Counted from the first letter of the stretch, positions 27,965-37,522 are shown. The stretch: DNA of 64,000 nt from Propionibacteriaceae bacterium ZF39 (GCA_039565995.1 CP154795.1:1240001-1304000); one strand, 5' to 3'. Notes: a model not told the origin generated them from the sequence alone. Translations and numbers: made by a program.

Positions 27965-29398
27965 ATGACAGGCGTGAATCGCGTGGTGATCATTGGTGGC
28001 GGGCCCGGAGGCTATGAGGCGGCGCTGGTCGCACGGCAACTCGGCGGTGAGGTCACGCTGGTCGACACCGACGGGATGGGCGGCTCGGCGGTGCTCACCG
28101 ACTGCGTGCCGTCCAAGACCCTGATCGCAACGGCCGAGGTCATGATGACCGTCAAGGGGTCGGGTGAGCTCGGGTTGCGGGTGGCGGGGCGGCCCGCGGA
28201 TGAGTACGCCTATGGCCTCGGCATCGACCTCGCCAAGGTGAACCGGCGAGTTCTGGATCTGGCCACGGCGCAGTCGCAGGACATCCACGAGAAGCTCGTC
28301 GCCGAGGGCGTCACGATCGTCCGGGGGCGTGGCCGTCTCAACGGCATCGCCGAGGTGATCGCCGAGACCGAGAACGGCGAACAGACTTTCCCTGCCGATG
28401 CGATCCTGATCGCGACGGGGGCGTACCCCCGGGAGATGCCGACCGCCGTCCCCGACGGCGAACGGATCCTGACCTGGACGCAGGTCTACAACCTCACCCA
28501 GATGCCGGAGCACCTGATCGTGGTCGGGTCGGGTGTGACGGGTGCCGAGTTCGCGAGTGCGTATGACGCGATCGGCGTGCCCGTGACGCTGGTGTCGTCG
28601 CGGAAGACCGTTCTTCCGGGTGAGGACCCCGATGCGGCCCAGGTGCTGCAGGATGTGTTCGAGCGGCGCGGCATGCGGGTGCTCTCCGAGGCCCGTGCGC
28701 AGGCGGTGTCCCGCGACGATGACGAGGTGACGGTTACCCTGGCCGATGGCCGGACTGTCACGGGTTCGCACTGCCTCATGGCCGTTGGTTCCATCCCGCT
28801 CACCGAGAACATCGGGTTGGCCGAGGCCGGCGTCGAGGTCGACGACCGGGGTTACATCAAGGTGGATCGGGTGTCGCGGACGACCGCGCGGGGGGTGTAC
28901 GCCGCGGGGGACTGCACGGGCGTACTGGCTCTGGCCTCGGTCGCCGCCATGCAGGGCCGGATCGCGATGTGGCATGCCCTGGGTGACGCCGTCACGCCGC
29001 TGGACACCGGCATCGTGTCGTCGAACGTGTTCACCTCGCCCGAGATCGCAACGGTGGGTGTGACCCAGGCGCAGATCGATGCAGGTGAAGTGCGAGCCAT
29101 CGGGATCACTCTGCCGCTGTCCGGCAACGCCCGGGCCAAGATGCAGGGCATCCACGACGGCTTCGTGAAGCTGTTCTGTCTTCCCGTCACCGGCATCATC
29201 GTCGGGGGAGTGGTGGTCTCGCCGCACGCCAGTGAACTGATCCACCCGATCACGCTCGCAGTCGCCGAGAAGGTCACCGTGGACAGCTTCGCGCAGGATT
29301 TCACGGTCTATCCCTCGCTGTCGGGGTCGATCGCCGAGGCCGCCCGGCGGCTGCACGGCCATTCGACCGAGCAGCTCGAACAACAGATCCACCTGTGA
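27965..29398 (+). CDS. lpdA: LpdA-like flavoprotein pyridine nucleotide disulfide reductase
   Basis: A 477-residue FAD enzyme. FAD-binding IIGGGPGGYEAALVA, NAD-binding VVGSGVTGAEFAS and the FAD tail TARGVYAAGDCTGVLALASVAAMQG are visible. The region equivalent to the redox disulfide reads LTDCVPSKT, with only one Cys, as in M. tuberculosis LpdA, an NAD(P)H:quinone reductase rather than a true lipoamide dehydrogenase. ATG 27965 is chosen; GTG 27974 is possible. It overlaps the sirtuin start by GTGA. Confidence 0.85.
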   Translation: MTGVNRVVIIGGGPGGYEAALVARQLGGEVTLVDTDGMGGSAVLTDCVPSKTLIATAEVMMTVKGSGELGLRVAGRPADEYAYGLGIDLAKVNRRVLDLATAQSQDIHEKLVAEGVTIVRGRGRLNGIAEVIAETENGEQTFPADAILIATGAYPREMPTAVPDGERILTWTQVYNLTQMPEHLIVVGSGVTGAEFASAYDAIGVPVTLVSSRKTVLPGEDPDAAQVLQDVFERRGMRVLSEARAQAVSRDDDEVTVTLADGRTVTGSHCLMAVGSIPLTENIGLAEAGVEVDDRGYIKVDRVSRTTARGVYAAGDCTGVLALASVAAMQGRIAMWHALGDAVTPLDTGIVSSNVFTSPEIATVGVTQAQIDAGEVRAIGITLPLSGNARAKMQGIHDGFVKLFCLPVTGIIVGGVVVSPHASELIHPITLAVAEKVTVDSFAQDFTVYPSLSGSIAEAARRLHGHSTEQLEQQIHL

Positions 29399-30303
29399 CA
29401 GCCATGAAGCCGCCCATCGTGCGGCTGCCGAAGATGGGGCCGGCCGCCCACAACCCGGGCGTACTCCCGGCGACGCCGGAGCAGATCCGTGCTGCGCTGG
29501 ACCTGATCGACGCCACCGAGACCGTCGCCGTGTTGACCGGGGCGGGCATGAGCACCGATTCGGGGATCCCCGACTATCGCGGACCCGACTCTCCGCAGGC
29601 GACGCCGATGCTCTATGACGAGTTCGTCACGTCGGTGGAGAACCGCCGCCGCTATTGGGCGCGGGCATTCCGCGGCTGGTCACGGATGGGGAAGGCTCAT
29701 CCGAACGCAGCCCACGACGTGCTGGCGCGTCTGGAGACCCATGGGCGGGTACGCGGCGTGATCACCCAGAACGTCGACGGCCTCCACGAGGCGGCGGGCA
29801 GCGGCAACCTGGTCGCGCTGCACGGGCGCATCGCCGATGTGGTGTGTCTCGGATGTGCCGCCGTGACCAGTCGCGAGGCGTTCCAGCACGAACTCGCCCG
29901 GCTCAACCCGGAGACTGCGGACGACCCCGAGGCCGGTCACGCGGAGTTGCGCCCCGATGGCGATGCGGTGGTGTCCGACTGGCAGGGGTTCGTGTTTCCG
30001 GATTGTCCGACCTGCGGCGGGATCCTCAAGCCGGATGTCGTCTTCTTCGGCGAATCGGTGCCGAAGCAGCGGGTGGAGCAGTGCTTCTCGCTCGTCGATG
30101 ATTCGGATGCGTTGTTGGTTCTGGGGTCCTCGTTGACCGTGATGTCCGGCCTGCGGTTCGTGCATCGGGCGGTGAAGGCCGCCAAGCCCGTGGTCATCGT
30201 CAACCGTGGCGCCACGCGGGGGGATGAGTTGGCCACCATCAAACTCGAGCTCGGTGTGGCCGACTTCCTTGCGGCCATGGAGGCGCATACCCGCGTGGGG
30301 TAG
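29395..30303 (+). CDS. Sir2-family NAD-dependent protein deacylase
   Basis: A 302-residue sirtuin. NAD-binding TGAGMSTDSGIPDYRGP, catalytic TQNVDGLHEAAG and LHGRIADV, and four zinc cysteines (CLGC and CPTCGG) are all intact, followed by KPDVVFFGESVP and VLGSSLTVMSG. It would remove acyl groups from lysines using NAD. The start GTG overlaps the stop of the LpdA-like gene, so NAD(H)-linked redox and deacylation are co-expressed. No operon partner follows; repeat DNA begins. Confidence 0.93.
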   Translation: MTAMKPPIVRLPKMGPAAHNPGVLPATPEQIRAALDLIDATETVAVLTGAGMSTDSGIPDYRGPDSPQATPMLYDEFVTSVENRRRYWARAFRGWSRMGKAHPNAAHDVLARLETHGRVRGVITQNVDGLHEAAGSGNLVALHGRIADVVCLGCAAVTSREAFQHELARLNPETADDPEAGHAELRPDGDAVVSDWQGFVFPDCPTCGGILKPDVVFFGESVPKQRVEQCFSLVDDSDALLVLGSSLTVMSGLRFVHRAVKAAKPVVIVNRGATRGDELATIKLELGVADFLAAMEAHTRVG

Positions 30304-30470
30304 GGGTGCGTCCGTCAGCGGTGTGGTCCGTTGTCTTCGTTGTCCATAGGCCGCTCGCTGCACTGGGTGGGGGCCAGGGCGGGCCCCTCGTTCAGCGCTC
30401 CCGCGGTGCGCGGCGTACCAACGCTGCCGAACCGCGGGAAACCATGAATCGCGGGAGAGAAGTCCTCGTT
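30304..30470 (+). repeat. Dispersed intergenic repeat, family A copy 2
   Basis: Segment 30379-30470 is related to 8131-8220, sharing GCGTACCAAC at 30413, CTGCCGA, GAAAC and AATCGCGGG in the same order and spacing. It opens a 1.2-kb gene-free stretch (30304-31502). No ORF here shows family similarity or sensible composition. Confidence 0.6.
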
Positions 30471-30647
30471 CAGCGTGCGTTCACTGCAGTCAGCGCCCGT
30501 TTGCCGCTTGAGCTTGCGGTTTCTCGGGGCCGAATTCCACCTAGCTTGTCCTCGCCGACTCCGCCCCCGGTGCACGGGGCGCTGGAGACGCGAACGCAAG
30601 CTGGGTGGGATGGGGCGCAAGCTCAAGACGTTGGCGCAAGCTGAAGT

Positions 30648-30759
30648 GGCCAACGGGAGCCGAAGTGGCGAACGGGAGCTGAAGTGGCCAACGGGGCTGC
30701 ACCGGCCAACGGGAGCTGCACCGGCCAACGGGGCTGCACCGGCCAACGGGAGCTGATGG
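30648..30759 (+). repeat. Tandem array of 18/19-bp units
   Basis: Six head-to-tail units begin at 30648, 30667, 30686, 30704, 30723 and 30741, built on GGCCAACGGGAGCTG with AAGT or CACC endings. Lengths alternate between 18 and 19 bp, so the array is unlikely to encode a repeated peptide. Related single words occur at 8230-8270 and just upstream at 30600-30647. Confidence 0.8.
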
Positions 30760-31023
30760 GGGACATCGGGCCTGGTCGACGTATGGCTCGGTGGTCCTCG
30801 CCCCCACTCTTGGCTGTGAGACGGAAGGATCCGGATCGTGGTGCATCTTCGCGTGGGTTGGGTGCAGCCGCGCGGGTACGCCCCACTTCGCTCGTGAAAC
30901 TTCATGCGCGAAGTGCCGTCAACCAGCGCAGGGATCGCAAACCCGCGCGAAGTGAGGGTGCCCCTGGACCTCGCCTGAGCTCGGAAAGGCGTGTGGCATA
31001 GGCGCCCGATGTCGAACCACACG

Positions 31024-31160
31024 CGTGGGCACAGGCGTACGGATGCTGAATCCGGGAGGTGCGGGACCCCCGCTGACCTGGGACCGCGACCGTGGGCACA
31101 GACGTACGGATGCCAAATTCGTGCGAGGTGCGACGCAACCTTGGGCACAGGCGACGGGAG
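31024..31160 (+). repeat. Direct repeats around CGTGGGCACAGRCGTACGGA
   Basis: Copies start at 31024 and 31091, and a partial third (TTGGGCACAGGCGAC) starts at 31141. Each full copy is followed by a GGAGGTGCG or GCGAGGTGCG word. They resemble divergent relatives of the 62-63 bp units at 45.9 and 59.3 kb. No coding evidence. Confidence 0.6.
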
Positions 31161-31278
31161 CATCCGGTCCCTCTCCCGACCGTGGATGAGACTGGCCGTC
31201 GAACGATCACTCAGCCACCGTGCCGATGGGCACAGTCAGCAACGTGATCGTGAGACTGGTTGGGCGGGAGAGGGACCG

Positions 31279-31495
31279 GGTCGGAGTCGCCGAACGGCAC
31301 CCCAGCGGCGTACCCGGGTCGGAGTCGCCGAACGGCACGCCAGCGGCGTACCCGGGTCGGAGTCGCCGGACGGAACCCCAGCGGCGAACCCCCAAGTCGG
31401 AGTCGCCGGACGGGACCCCAGCGGCGTACCCGGGTCGGAGTCGCCGAACCGGACCACGGCGTACCCGCGCGGACCGGAACCGCAGCGGCGTACCC
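31279..31495 (+). repeat. 38-bp tandem repeat array next to the Gly-rich protein gene
   Basis: TCGGAGTCGCCG recurs at 31281, 31319, 31357, 31397 and 31435, each followed by GAC/AACGG..CCCAGCGGCGTACCC. The period is 38 bp with one 40-bp step, and it decays toward 31495. The period is not a multiple of three. The array ends 8 bp beyond the stop codon of the minus-strand gene 31503-32315 and may form its 3' region. Confidence 0.82.
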
Positions 31496-31502
31496 GAAAG
31501 AC

Positions 31503-32315
31503 TCAGTCGAAGAACCCGTCGAACATGTCGCCGAGGCCTTCACCAATGCCGCCGATGCCGTCGCCGATTCCTTCGAACATCCCGCCGATACCTTCGCCGA
31601 TGGCCCCGATGCCCTCACCAATCCCACCGAACAGGTCACCGCCGCCGAAGAGTAGGCCGCCGATCATCATGCCGGTGAGCATGTCGGAGCCGCGCCAGGA
31701 GTTGTAGTACCCCTGGTAGTAGGGCTGGTAAGCGGGTCCGCCCTGCCAGTACGGCACGCGCTGGGCGCCGACGGCAACGGTGCGGATATAGGGATCTGCA
31801 CCGACCTTGACGCGCTCGGCATCGGCGGCGCAGGCAGGGACATCGCGGGGGGTGCCGCCGGGCGGGGACCACGAGACATTTTCGGTCGACGGGCCGTGCT
31901 GGGGATTGAAGAAGCACGGCGGGCGCTTCGCGGGCAGGGCGCGGCCAGCGACGCGGGCCTTCACGCACGCCATGGCGTAGCGGCCGTCCTCGAGGATCTC
32001 GGTGACGTGCTTGATCTCGTCGGGCTTGGTCACGGCGTCGAGGGAGGACTTGGCGTCCTCATAGGCATCGAGCGCGCGCGTGTAGTCCTGCTGCATCGGC
32101 TCGTCCAGAGCGTGACCGGCAACATCGGTATCGAGGGCCTGCAGTTCCTCACCGAACTTGGTGACATCTTCTTCCGCAACCCGCTTCACGGCACCGAGCT
32201 GTGACTCGAGTTCCCTGCGCTCGTTCGCCTGGCGGGTCAGGGCACTGCGCCGGGCGAGATAGATGCCACCCCCGATCACCATGAACATGACAAGAACGAC
32301 CAACAGGAAATCCAT
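31503..32315 (-). CDS. Unrecognised membrane-anchored protein with Gly/Ile-rich repeat tail
   Basis: A 270-residue protein I do not recognise. The N-terminus from ATG 32315 is one hydrophobic helix (FLLVVLVMFMVIGGGIYLA) followed by a charged, probably coiled-coil stretch to about residue 120 (RRELESQLGAVKRVAEEDV). A middle part holds Cys pairs and a Tyr/Gln-rich patch (YWQGGPAYQPYYQGYYNS). The last 60 residues repeat a GIGEGIGxxF-like unit several times before ending DGFFD. A longer start at 32369 would add residues before the membrane helix. Bacterial PspA/LemA-adjacent shell proteins can look similar, but this is not established. Confidence 0.65.
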   Translation of the reverse strand: MDFLLVVLVMFMVIGGGIYLARRSALTRQANERRELESQLGAVKRVAEEDVTKFGEELQALDTDVAGHALDEPMQQDYTRALDAYEDAKSSLDAVTKPDEIKHVTEILEDGRYAMACVKARVAGRALPAKRPPCFFNPQHGPSTENVSWSPPGGTPRDVPACAADAERVKVGADPYIRTVAVGAQRVPYWQGGPAYQPYYQGYYNSWRGSDMLTGMMIGGLLFGGGDLFGGIGEGIGAIGEGIGGMFEGIGDGIGGIGEGLGDMFDGFFD

Positions 32316-32371
32316 AGGCCCAAGTCTGCCCGGCATGGACGCGCGTCCAAGCCCGTGACCGCGATTCACAG

Positions 32372-32412
32372 GGATTTCTTGACAGAAAAACTATTTCCGT
32401 CATAAGAAATCC
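32372..32412. terminator. A+T-rich long imperfect palindrome after acyl-CoA carboxylase alpha gene
   Basis: GGATTTCTT (32372-32380) and AAGAAATCC (32404-32412) are perfect inverted arms. Inside them GACAGAAA and TTTCCGTC pair with one mismatch (a G-U pair in minus-strand RNA) and a 2-nt bulge. It begins 11 nt beyond the minus-strand carboxylase stop and is far lower in GC than its surroundings. It is likely that gene's terminator hairpin, although no T-run follows it. Confidence 0.55.
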
Positions 32413-32423
32413 GTTAGAGAGCC

Positions 32424-34193
32424 TCAGTCATCGTCCTCAGTGTCGACAATCTCGCACAGGACCGCTCCGGCCGTGACGCTCGCGCCGACATCGGCCTGCA
32501 GGTTGGTGATCTTGCCGCTGCGGTGGGCGTTGATCGGCTGCTCCATCTTCATGGCCTCCAGCACGACGATCTGGTCGCCCTCGGACACGACGGCGCCCTC
32601 GCGCACGGACACCTTGACGATCGTGCCCTGCATCGGTGACGTCAGCGACGTCGAGGAGGCTGACCTGGCCCCGCCACTGCCGCCCTTGCGCCGCGGTGGT
32701 TTGCGGCTCTTCGAGCCGCTTGCCATGCCCAGGGTGTTGGGCAGCTTGACCTCGATGCGCTTGCCGTTGACCTCGACGACGACCGAGGTCTTCTCCACGA
32801 CCTCGTCGGGGTCGGCCGGAATGCCGACATAGGGCTCGATCCGGTTGTCGAACTCGGTCTCGATCCAGCGAGTGTGGACGGCGAAGGTTCCGTTCGGCGC
32901 CGTGTACGCCGGCTCGGTCAGCACCTGGGCATGGAACGGAATCACGGTCGGCATACCATCGACCCGCGTCTCGGCGAGGGCGCGACGGGAGCGGGCGATG
33001 GCCTGCTCGCGGTCGGCGCCGGTGACGATGATCTTGGCGACGAGGGAGTCGAACGCACCGGGCACGGTCATGCCCTTGAGATAGCCCTCGTCGACGCGTA
33101 CGCCGGGTCCGGTGGGCGGGGCCCACTCGGTCAGGGTGCCGGGGGCGGGCATGAAGTTGCGGCCGGCGTCCTCGGCGTTGATGCGGAACTCGATGGAGTG
33201 GCCGCGGATCTCCGGATCGTCATAGCCGAGCTCTTCGCCGTCGGCGATCCGGAACATCTCCCGAACCAGGTCGATCCCGGTGACCTCCTCGGACACCGGA
33301 TGTTCGACCTGCAGACGGGTGTTGACCTCGAGGAACGAGATCGTGCCGTCGGTGCCGACCAGGAACTCACAGGTGCCGGCGCCCACATACCCGGCTTCTT
33401 TGAGGATGGCCTTCGACGATGTGTAGAGCGTGTTGAGCTGCTCGGAGGAGAGGAACGGTGCGGGCGCCTCTTCCACCAGCTTCTGGTGGCGGCGCTGCAG
33501 CGAGCAGTCGCGGGTGGAGACCACCACCACATTGCCGTGCTGATCGGCGAGGCACTGCGTCTCGACGTGGCGAGGCTTGTCGAGATAGCGCTCGACGAAG
33601 CACTCGCCACGACCGAATGCAGTCACGGCCTCGCGGGTGGCGGACTCGAACAGCTCGCGGATCTCATAACGATCACGCGCGACCTTCAGACCGCGACCAC
33701 CACCGCCGTACGCCGCCTTGATGGCGATCGGCAGGCCGTGCTCATCGGCGAAGGCGACGACCTCGTCGGCGTTCTTCACCGGATCCGACGTGCCGGGGAC
33801 CAGGGGAGCGCCCGCCCGCTGGGCGATGTGGCGCGCCTTGACCTTGTCCCCGAGCCCGTCGATGGCCGCCGGAGGCGGCCCGATCCAGATCAGTCCGGCG
33901 TCGATGACGGCCTGGGCGAAGTCGGCATTCTCGGCGAGAAAGCCGTAGCCCGGGTGGACCGCATCGGCGCCGGACCGGTGGGCGATGTCGAGGATCTTGG
34001 TGACATCCAGATAGGTGTCAGCCGGAGTGGTGCCTCCCAACGCGTACGCCTCATCGGCCAGCTTGACGAACAGGCTGTCCGCATCCGGTTCGGCATAGAT
34101 CGCCACGCTCCCCAGACCCGCATCGGCGGCGGCCCGGATCACGCGAACGGCGATCTCACCACGGTTGGCGATGAGTACCTTGCTGATTGCCAC
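32424..34193 (-). CDS. accA3: Acyl-CoA carboxylase alpha subunit (biotin carboxylase + BCCP)
   Basis: A 589-residue biotin-dependent subunit. The biotin carboxylase domain begins [18 protein letters not shown]; its ATP-grasp loop is [16 protein letters not shown] and its catalytic region is [16 protein letters not shown]. After a Lys/Arg-rich linker, the C-terminal biotinyl domain has the biotin site [11 protein letters not shown]. It carboxylates its own biotin for transfer by AccD-type beta subunits such as the one at 47.9 kb, giving malonyl- or methylmalonyl-CoA. BirA at 49.5 kb would attach the biotin. It is a stand-alone transcription unit. Confidence 0.95.
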   Translation of the reverse strand: MAISKVLIANRGEIAVRVIRAAADAGLGSVAIYAEPDADSLFVKLADEAYALGGTTPADTYLDVTKILDIAHRSGADAVHPGYGFLAENADFAQAVIDAGLIWIGPPPAAIDGLGDKVKARHIAQRAGAPLVPGTSDPVKNADEVVAFADEHGLPIAIKAAYGGGGRGLKVARDRYEIRELFESATREAVTAFGRGECFVERYLDKPRHVETQCLADQHGNVVVVSTRDCSLQRRHQKLVEEAPAPFLSSEQLNTLYTSSKAILKEAGYVGAGTCEFLVGTDGTISFLEVNTRLQVEHPVSEEVTGIDLVREMFRIADGEELGYDDPEIRGHSIEFRINAEDAGRNFMPAPGTLTEWAPPTGPGVRVDEGYLKGMTVPGAFDSLVAKIIVTGADREQAIARSRRALAETRVDGMPTVIPFHAQVLTEPAYTAPNGTFAVHTRWIETEFDNRIEPYVGIPADPDEVVEKTSVVVEVNGKRIEVKLPNTLGMASGSKSRKPPRRKGGSGGARSASSTSLTSPMQGTIVKVSVREGAVVSEGDQIVVLEAMKMEQPINAHRSGKITNLQADVGASVTAGAVLCEIVDTEDDD

Positions 34194-34282
34194 GGGAGTC
34201 CTCCTGTTCGTACCTGTCCAAATCGGAGTCTAGGGGGACAGGACGGGCTCCGGGGATGAGACCACGACATCGCCCCAACCGC

Positions 34283-36667
34283 TCACTCGCGGTCGGCACC
34301 CACCTCCTGGTCCTGGGCGATCGGCGTGCCGCTCGTGACCTCGCGACCGGTCTTGCGGATCGACCAACCGGTGAGCAGGCCCACCATGAACACGCCGATG
34401 GCAAGAGCGCCCACCGCGAACACCACGTCGCCCGGCGTACGCAGCCAGCGGAGCACGGTGAGAATCGGCGAATAGAGGAATTCGTCGCTCCGGGCGTACC
34501 AGAAACCGTGCTCCATGCTCGCCCAGGCTTGGGCGAGACCGAGGGGCAGCAGGCTCATCAACGCCATCATCAGCAGGCCGCCGTTGAGGCACCAGAATCC
34601 GATGGCGATCGGCTTCTCGTTCCATTCCTTGCCGGGCATGAGCGCGCGGACGCAGAACAGCATCAGGCCGATGCCCAACATGCCGTACACACCGAAGAGC
34701 GCGGTGTGACCGTGCAGCGGCGTCAGGTTGAGGCCCTGGACATAGAACAGCGAGATCGGCGGGTTGATGAGGAAGCCGAAGACACCGGCGCCCAGCATGT
34801 TCCAGAACGACACGGAGACGAAGAAATAGATCGCCCACTTGTAGCCGGCGACCCACCGGTGGACGCGCAGCAGCCGCAGGTTGCGGAAGGCTTCGAAGCC
34901 AACCAGCGCGAGCGGCACGACCTCGAGGGCGCTGAACGCCGCCGACCAGGCCATGACGACATCGTTGGAACCGGTGAAATAGAGGTGGTGACCGGTGCCG
35001 ATGATGCCGCCGGCGAGGAAGATCACGGTCGCCGACAGGGTCGCGGTCGCGGCCATGGCCGGCCGGAGCAGGCCGAGACGGACCAGCAGGAACGCGATCA
35101 CGACGGTGGCGAAGACCTCGAAGAAGCCCTCGACCCACAGGTGCACAACCCACCAGCGCCAGTATTCGGTGATGGAGAGGTGGGTGTCGTGGCCCATGCC
35201 GAAGGCCGCGCCGAAGAAGCCCGTGATGGCGACGCAGGACATGATCAGCATGAGGATGAGCGAACGCTGCGAGCCGGCGGCCAGCGGCGCCTCATCGGTC
35301 GGGTGGTTGCCCTCGGGGGTCTTGGCGCGCTTCAGGGCCGGCCACATGGCGCGGACCATCAGCACCAGCCAGATGATCAGACCGGCGAACAGGCCGACCT
35401 GCCAGGTGCGGGCCAGGTCGAGGTATTCATAACCCGTCGTGCCCAGCCACCAGTTGATCGGGTTGCCATAGCCCATCTTGCCGGTGATCGACAGCCACTG
35501 GCCGATCATCGAACCGAGGACGACGACGATCAGGGCGCCGAACAACACGTTCACCCCGAGGCGCTGGAACTTCGGTTCGCTGCCGCCGACGGCCGGTGCG
35601 ACGAAAAGGCCCGTGGCGAGCCAGGCGGTGGCGATCCAGAAGATGCCGAGCTGGGTGTGCCAGGTGCGGACGACGGCGTACGGCAGGATCTGGTCGATCG
35701 GGATGCCATAGAGCGCGCCGCCCTCGACGCCGTAGTGGGCCGTCAGGATGCCCATGACGATCTGCAGGACGAAGAGGCCGCCGACGACGAAGAAATACTT
35801 CAGCGTGGCCTTCTGGGACGGCGTGGGCTGATATCCGAGCAGGGGATCGAGCCTCGGGACGTCCTTGACCTTCTCGTCCTCCTCCGAGTGGAGATTGTGA
35901 TACCAGACCAGGCCGCCGATGCCGAGCAGCAGCAGGATGATCGAGATGATCGACCACAGGATGTTGGTGGTGGTCGGGACGTTGTCGATCAGCGGCTCAT
36001 GGGGCCAGTTCTGGGTGTAGGTCGCGGTGGAACCGGGAGCATCGGTCGAGGCAGCCCAGCTGGACCACCAGAAGAACGCGGACATCTGGCGTCCCAGGGT
36101 GGGATCAGACAGAGTTCCGGCCGGGATGGCGTAGTTGATGTGCCCGTCGGCGAACATGGTCGAGTAGTAGGTCGCGTTGTCCTCGAAGGACTGGGCACGC
36201 AGCTGATCCAGGGTGATCGTTCCGGTGGCCGCGTCATAGGTATTGGTCCGTATGGCGGTCTTGAGGCGGGCCTGCAGAGCGGCCTGGCGCTCGGGATCGA
36301 GGCTGTCGAAGCCACCGGGCCCGGCGTACTCCTCCAGCAGGAACGTCGCCTCGCGATGGAGCCAATCGGCGGTCCAGTCGGGCGCGACGTACGCGCCGTG
36401 GCCCCAGACCGAACCGATCTGCTGGCCACCGATCGACTGCCAGATCTTCTGGCCGGTGATGATGTCGTCGCCGGTCATGATGACGCGGCCACTCGTGTCG
36501 ACGACCCGCTCCGGAATGGGCGGCTTCGACTGGTTGATCTGGGCGCCCATATAGAGCAGCACGGCGAAGGAACCCACCATGACCACGAAGAGTGCGATCC
36601 ACCAGCGCAGGTCGCGTGGAGAGAGGCGTCCTCGGGAAGGTCTTGGGCGGGAAGCTGTTGTTGTCAT
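34283..36667 (-). CDS. norZ: Quinol-dependent nitric oxide reductase (qNor)
   Basis: A 794-residue single-subunit NO reductase of the heme-copper superfamily, reducing 2 NO to N2O with quinol electrons. The N-terminal extracytoplasmic domain (about 45-235) is the fused NorC-like part without a heme c motif. Fourteen or so helices follow, with WHTQLGIF, HLWVEGFFEVFATV (catalytic Glu), GTGHHLYF and HGHTALFG holding heme and non-heme iron ligands. ATG 36667 was chosen for AAGGGG 7-8 nt upstream; an ATG at 36730 adds an unrelated tail. No nitrite reductase is near, so the role is probably NO detoxification. Confidence 0.94.
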   Translation of the reverse strand: MTTTASRPRPSRGRLSPRDLRWWIALFVVMVGSFAVLLYMGAQINQSKPPIPERVVDTSGRVIMTGDDIITGQKIWQSIGGQQIGSVWGHGAYVAPDWTADWLHREATFLLEEYAGPGGFDSLDPERQAALQARLKTAIRTNTYDAATGTITLDQLRAQSFEDNATYYSTMFADGHINYAIPAGTLSDPTLGRQMSAFFWWSSWAASTDAPGSTATYTQNWPHEPLIDNVPTTTNILWSIISIILLLLGIGGLVWYHNLHSEEDEKVKDVPRLDPLLGYQPTPSQKATLKYFFVVGGLFVLQIVMGILTAHYGVEGGALYGIPIDQILPYAVVRTWHTQLGIFWIATAWLATGLFVAPAVGGSEPKFQRLGVNVLFGALIVVVLGSMIGQWLSITGKMGYGNPINWWLGTTGYEYLDLARTWQVGLFAGLIIWLVLMVRAMWPALKRAKTPEGNHPTDEAPLAAGSQRSLILMLIMSCVAITGFFGAAFGMGHDTHLSITEYWRWWVVHLWVEGFFEVFATVVIAFLLVRLGLLRPAMAATATLSATVIFLAGGIIGTGHHLYFTGSNDVVMAWSAAFSALEVVPLALVGFEAFRNLRLLRVHRWVAGYKWAIYFFVSVSFWNMLGAGVFGFLINPPISLFYVQGLNLTPLHGHTALFGVYGMLGIGLMLFCVRALMPGKEWNEKPIAIGFWCLNGGLLMMALMSLLPLGLAQAWASMEHGFWYARSDEFLYSPILTVLRWLRTPGDVVFAVGALAIGVFMVGLLTGWSIRKTGREVTSGTPIAQDQEVGADRE

Positions 36668-36796
36668 GACGAAACCCCTTTGACACGGTAATTCTGTGCA
36701 AAGTGAAGCAGTAAAGAAATGCCGTGACAAGTGGTCCCGCGAAAGTCCACAGCGGTGGGCCGGGCGACGCCGGCCCGAGGGTTCGGGAGGGCTCGC

Positions 36797-37177
36797 TCAG
36801 AAGCCTCCGAAGCCGATCACCATGGCTATCACGAAGATGAAATAGAGCACGATGAAGGCCGTGTAGGCGTACCCGATGATAAGTCCGGCGAGCGCGAGTC
36901 CGCGGCCGTTTTCGCCGGTTCGTCGGATCTGTCCGAGGGACAGATGGCCGCAGATGATCCCGGCGATGGGCACGAAGAAGGACGTCACGAGCGCGATGAT
37001 CGCCAGCGTGTTGGTCGACTGCGACGCGTAGGGCGAGCCATAACTGTAGGGCTGCATCGGCGCGGCGCCGGGTGGCGGGGCGTACGCCGAAGGCGGCGGC
37101 GGATAGGTCGGGAACCCCGCCGGTCCCGAAGGGTCGGGCCGGTAGGGATCCTGCGGCCCCTGGTAGGGAGATGACAT
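36797..37177 (-). CDS. DUF4190 membrane protein (Pro/Tyr-rich N-terminus)
   Basis: A 126-residue protein. The first 55 residues are rich in Pro, Tyr and Gly; two membrane helices follow (TLAIIALVTSFFVPIAGIICGH and LALAGLIIGYAYTAFIVLY) around the conserved LGQIRRTGENGRG. ATG 37177 has GAGG 8 nt upstream. The next gene encodes a shorter paralogue. Function of the family is unknown. Confidence 0.85.
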   Translation of the reverse strand: MSSPYQGPQDPYRPDPSGPAGFPTYPPPPSAYAPPPGAAPMQPYSYGSPYASQSTNTLAIIALVTSFFVPIAGIICGHLSLGQIRRTGENGRGLALAGLIIGYAYTAFIVLYFIFVIAMVIGFGGF

Positions 37178-37237
37178 GATGCGTCCTCTCATGGTGGGTC
37201 GTGGGGCCGAGTGGCCCCACGACCCATGATGCGTTGT

Positions 37238-37501
37238 TCAGCTGTTGGCGACCAGGATGACGGCGAACACCACATAGAGGATGCCGACGACAAGGCCGAT
37301 GTAGCCGATGATGAGGCCGGCCAGCGCGAGGCCGCGACCCTTCTCGCCGGTCTGCTTGATCTGGTTCAGAGCGAGGTGGCCGCAGATGATGCCGACGAGG
37401 CTGATGAAGAACGAGCCGACGAGGGCGATGATGGCGAGGGTGTTGGTCCTCTGCTCCATCCCGTACTGCTGCGGCTGATAGGTCGAAGTGGGTTCACTCA
37501 T
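37238..37501 (-). CDS. DUF4190 membrane protein, short paralogue
   Basis: An 87-residue protein closely resembling the C-terminal half of its neighbour: NTLAIIALVGSFF, GIICGHLALNQIKQTGEKGRG and LALAGLIIGY. It has only a short polar N-terminus. AAGGAG precedes the ATG by 6-7 nt. The pair looks like a tandem duplication in one operon. Its upstream region is shared with the divergent CorA-like gene. Confidence 0.85.
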   Translation of the reverse strand: MSEPTSTYQPQQYGMEQRTNTLAIIALVGSFFISLVGIICGHLALNQIKQTGEKGRGLALAGLIIGYIGLVVGILYVVFAVILVANS

Positions 37502-37522
37502 GGGGGACTCCTTGTTGCCACG

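Noticed and set aside
30640-31500. Possible CRISPR array in the repeat-rich stretch
   Set aside because: Units are contiguous (18/19 bp and 38 bp) without unique spacers of constant length, and no cas genes are present.
32379-32408. Plus-strand promoter TTGACA-N18-TAAGAA
   Set aside because: Both elements lie in the two arms of a palindrome that better explains the sequence, and the promoter would only drive antisense RNA into the carboxylase gene. Kept as a remote possibility.
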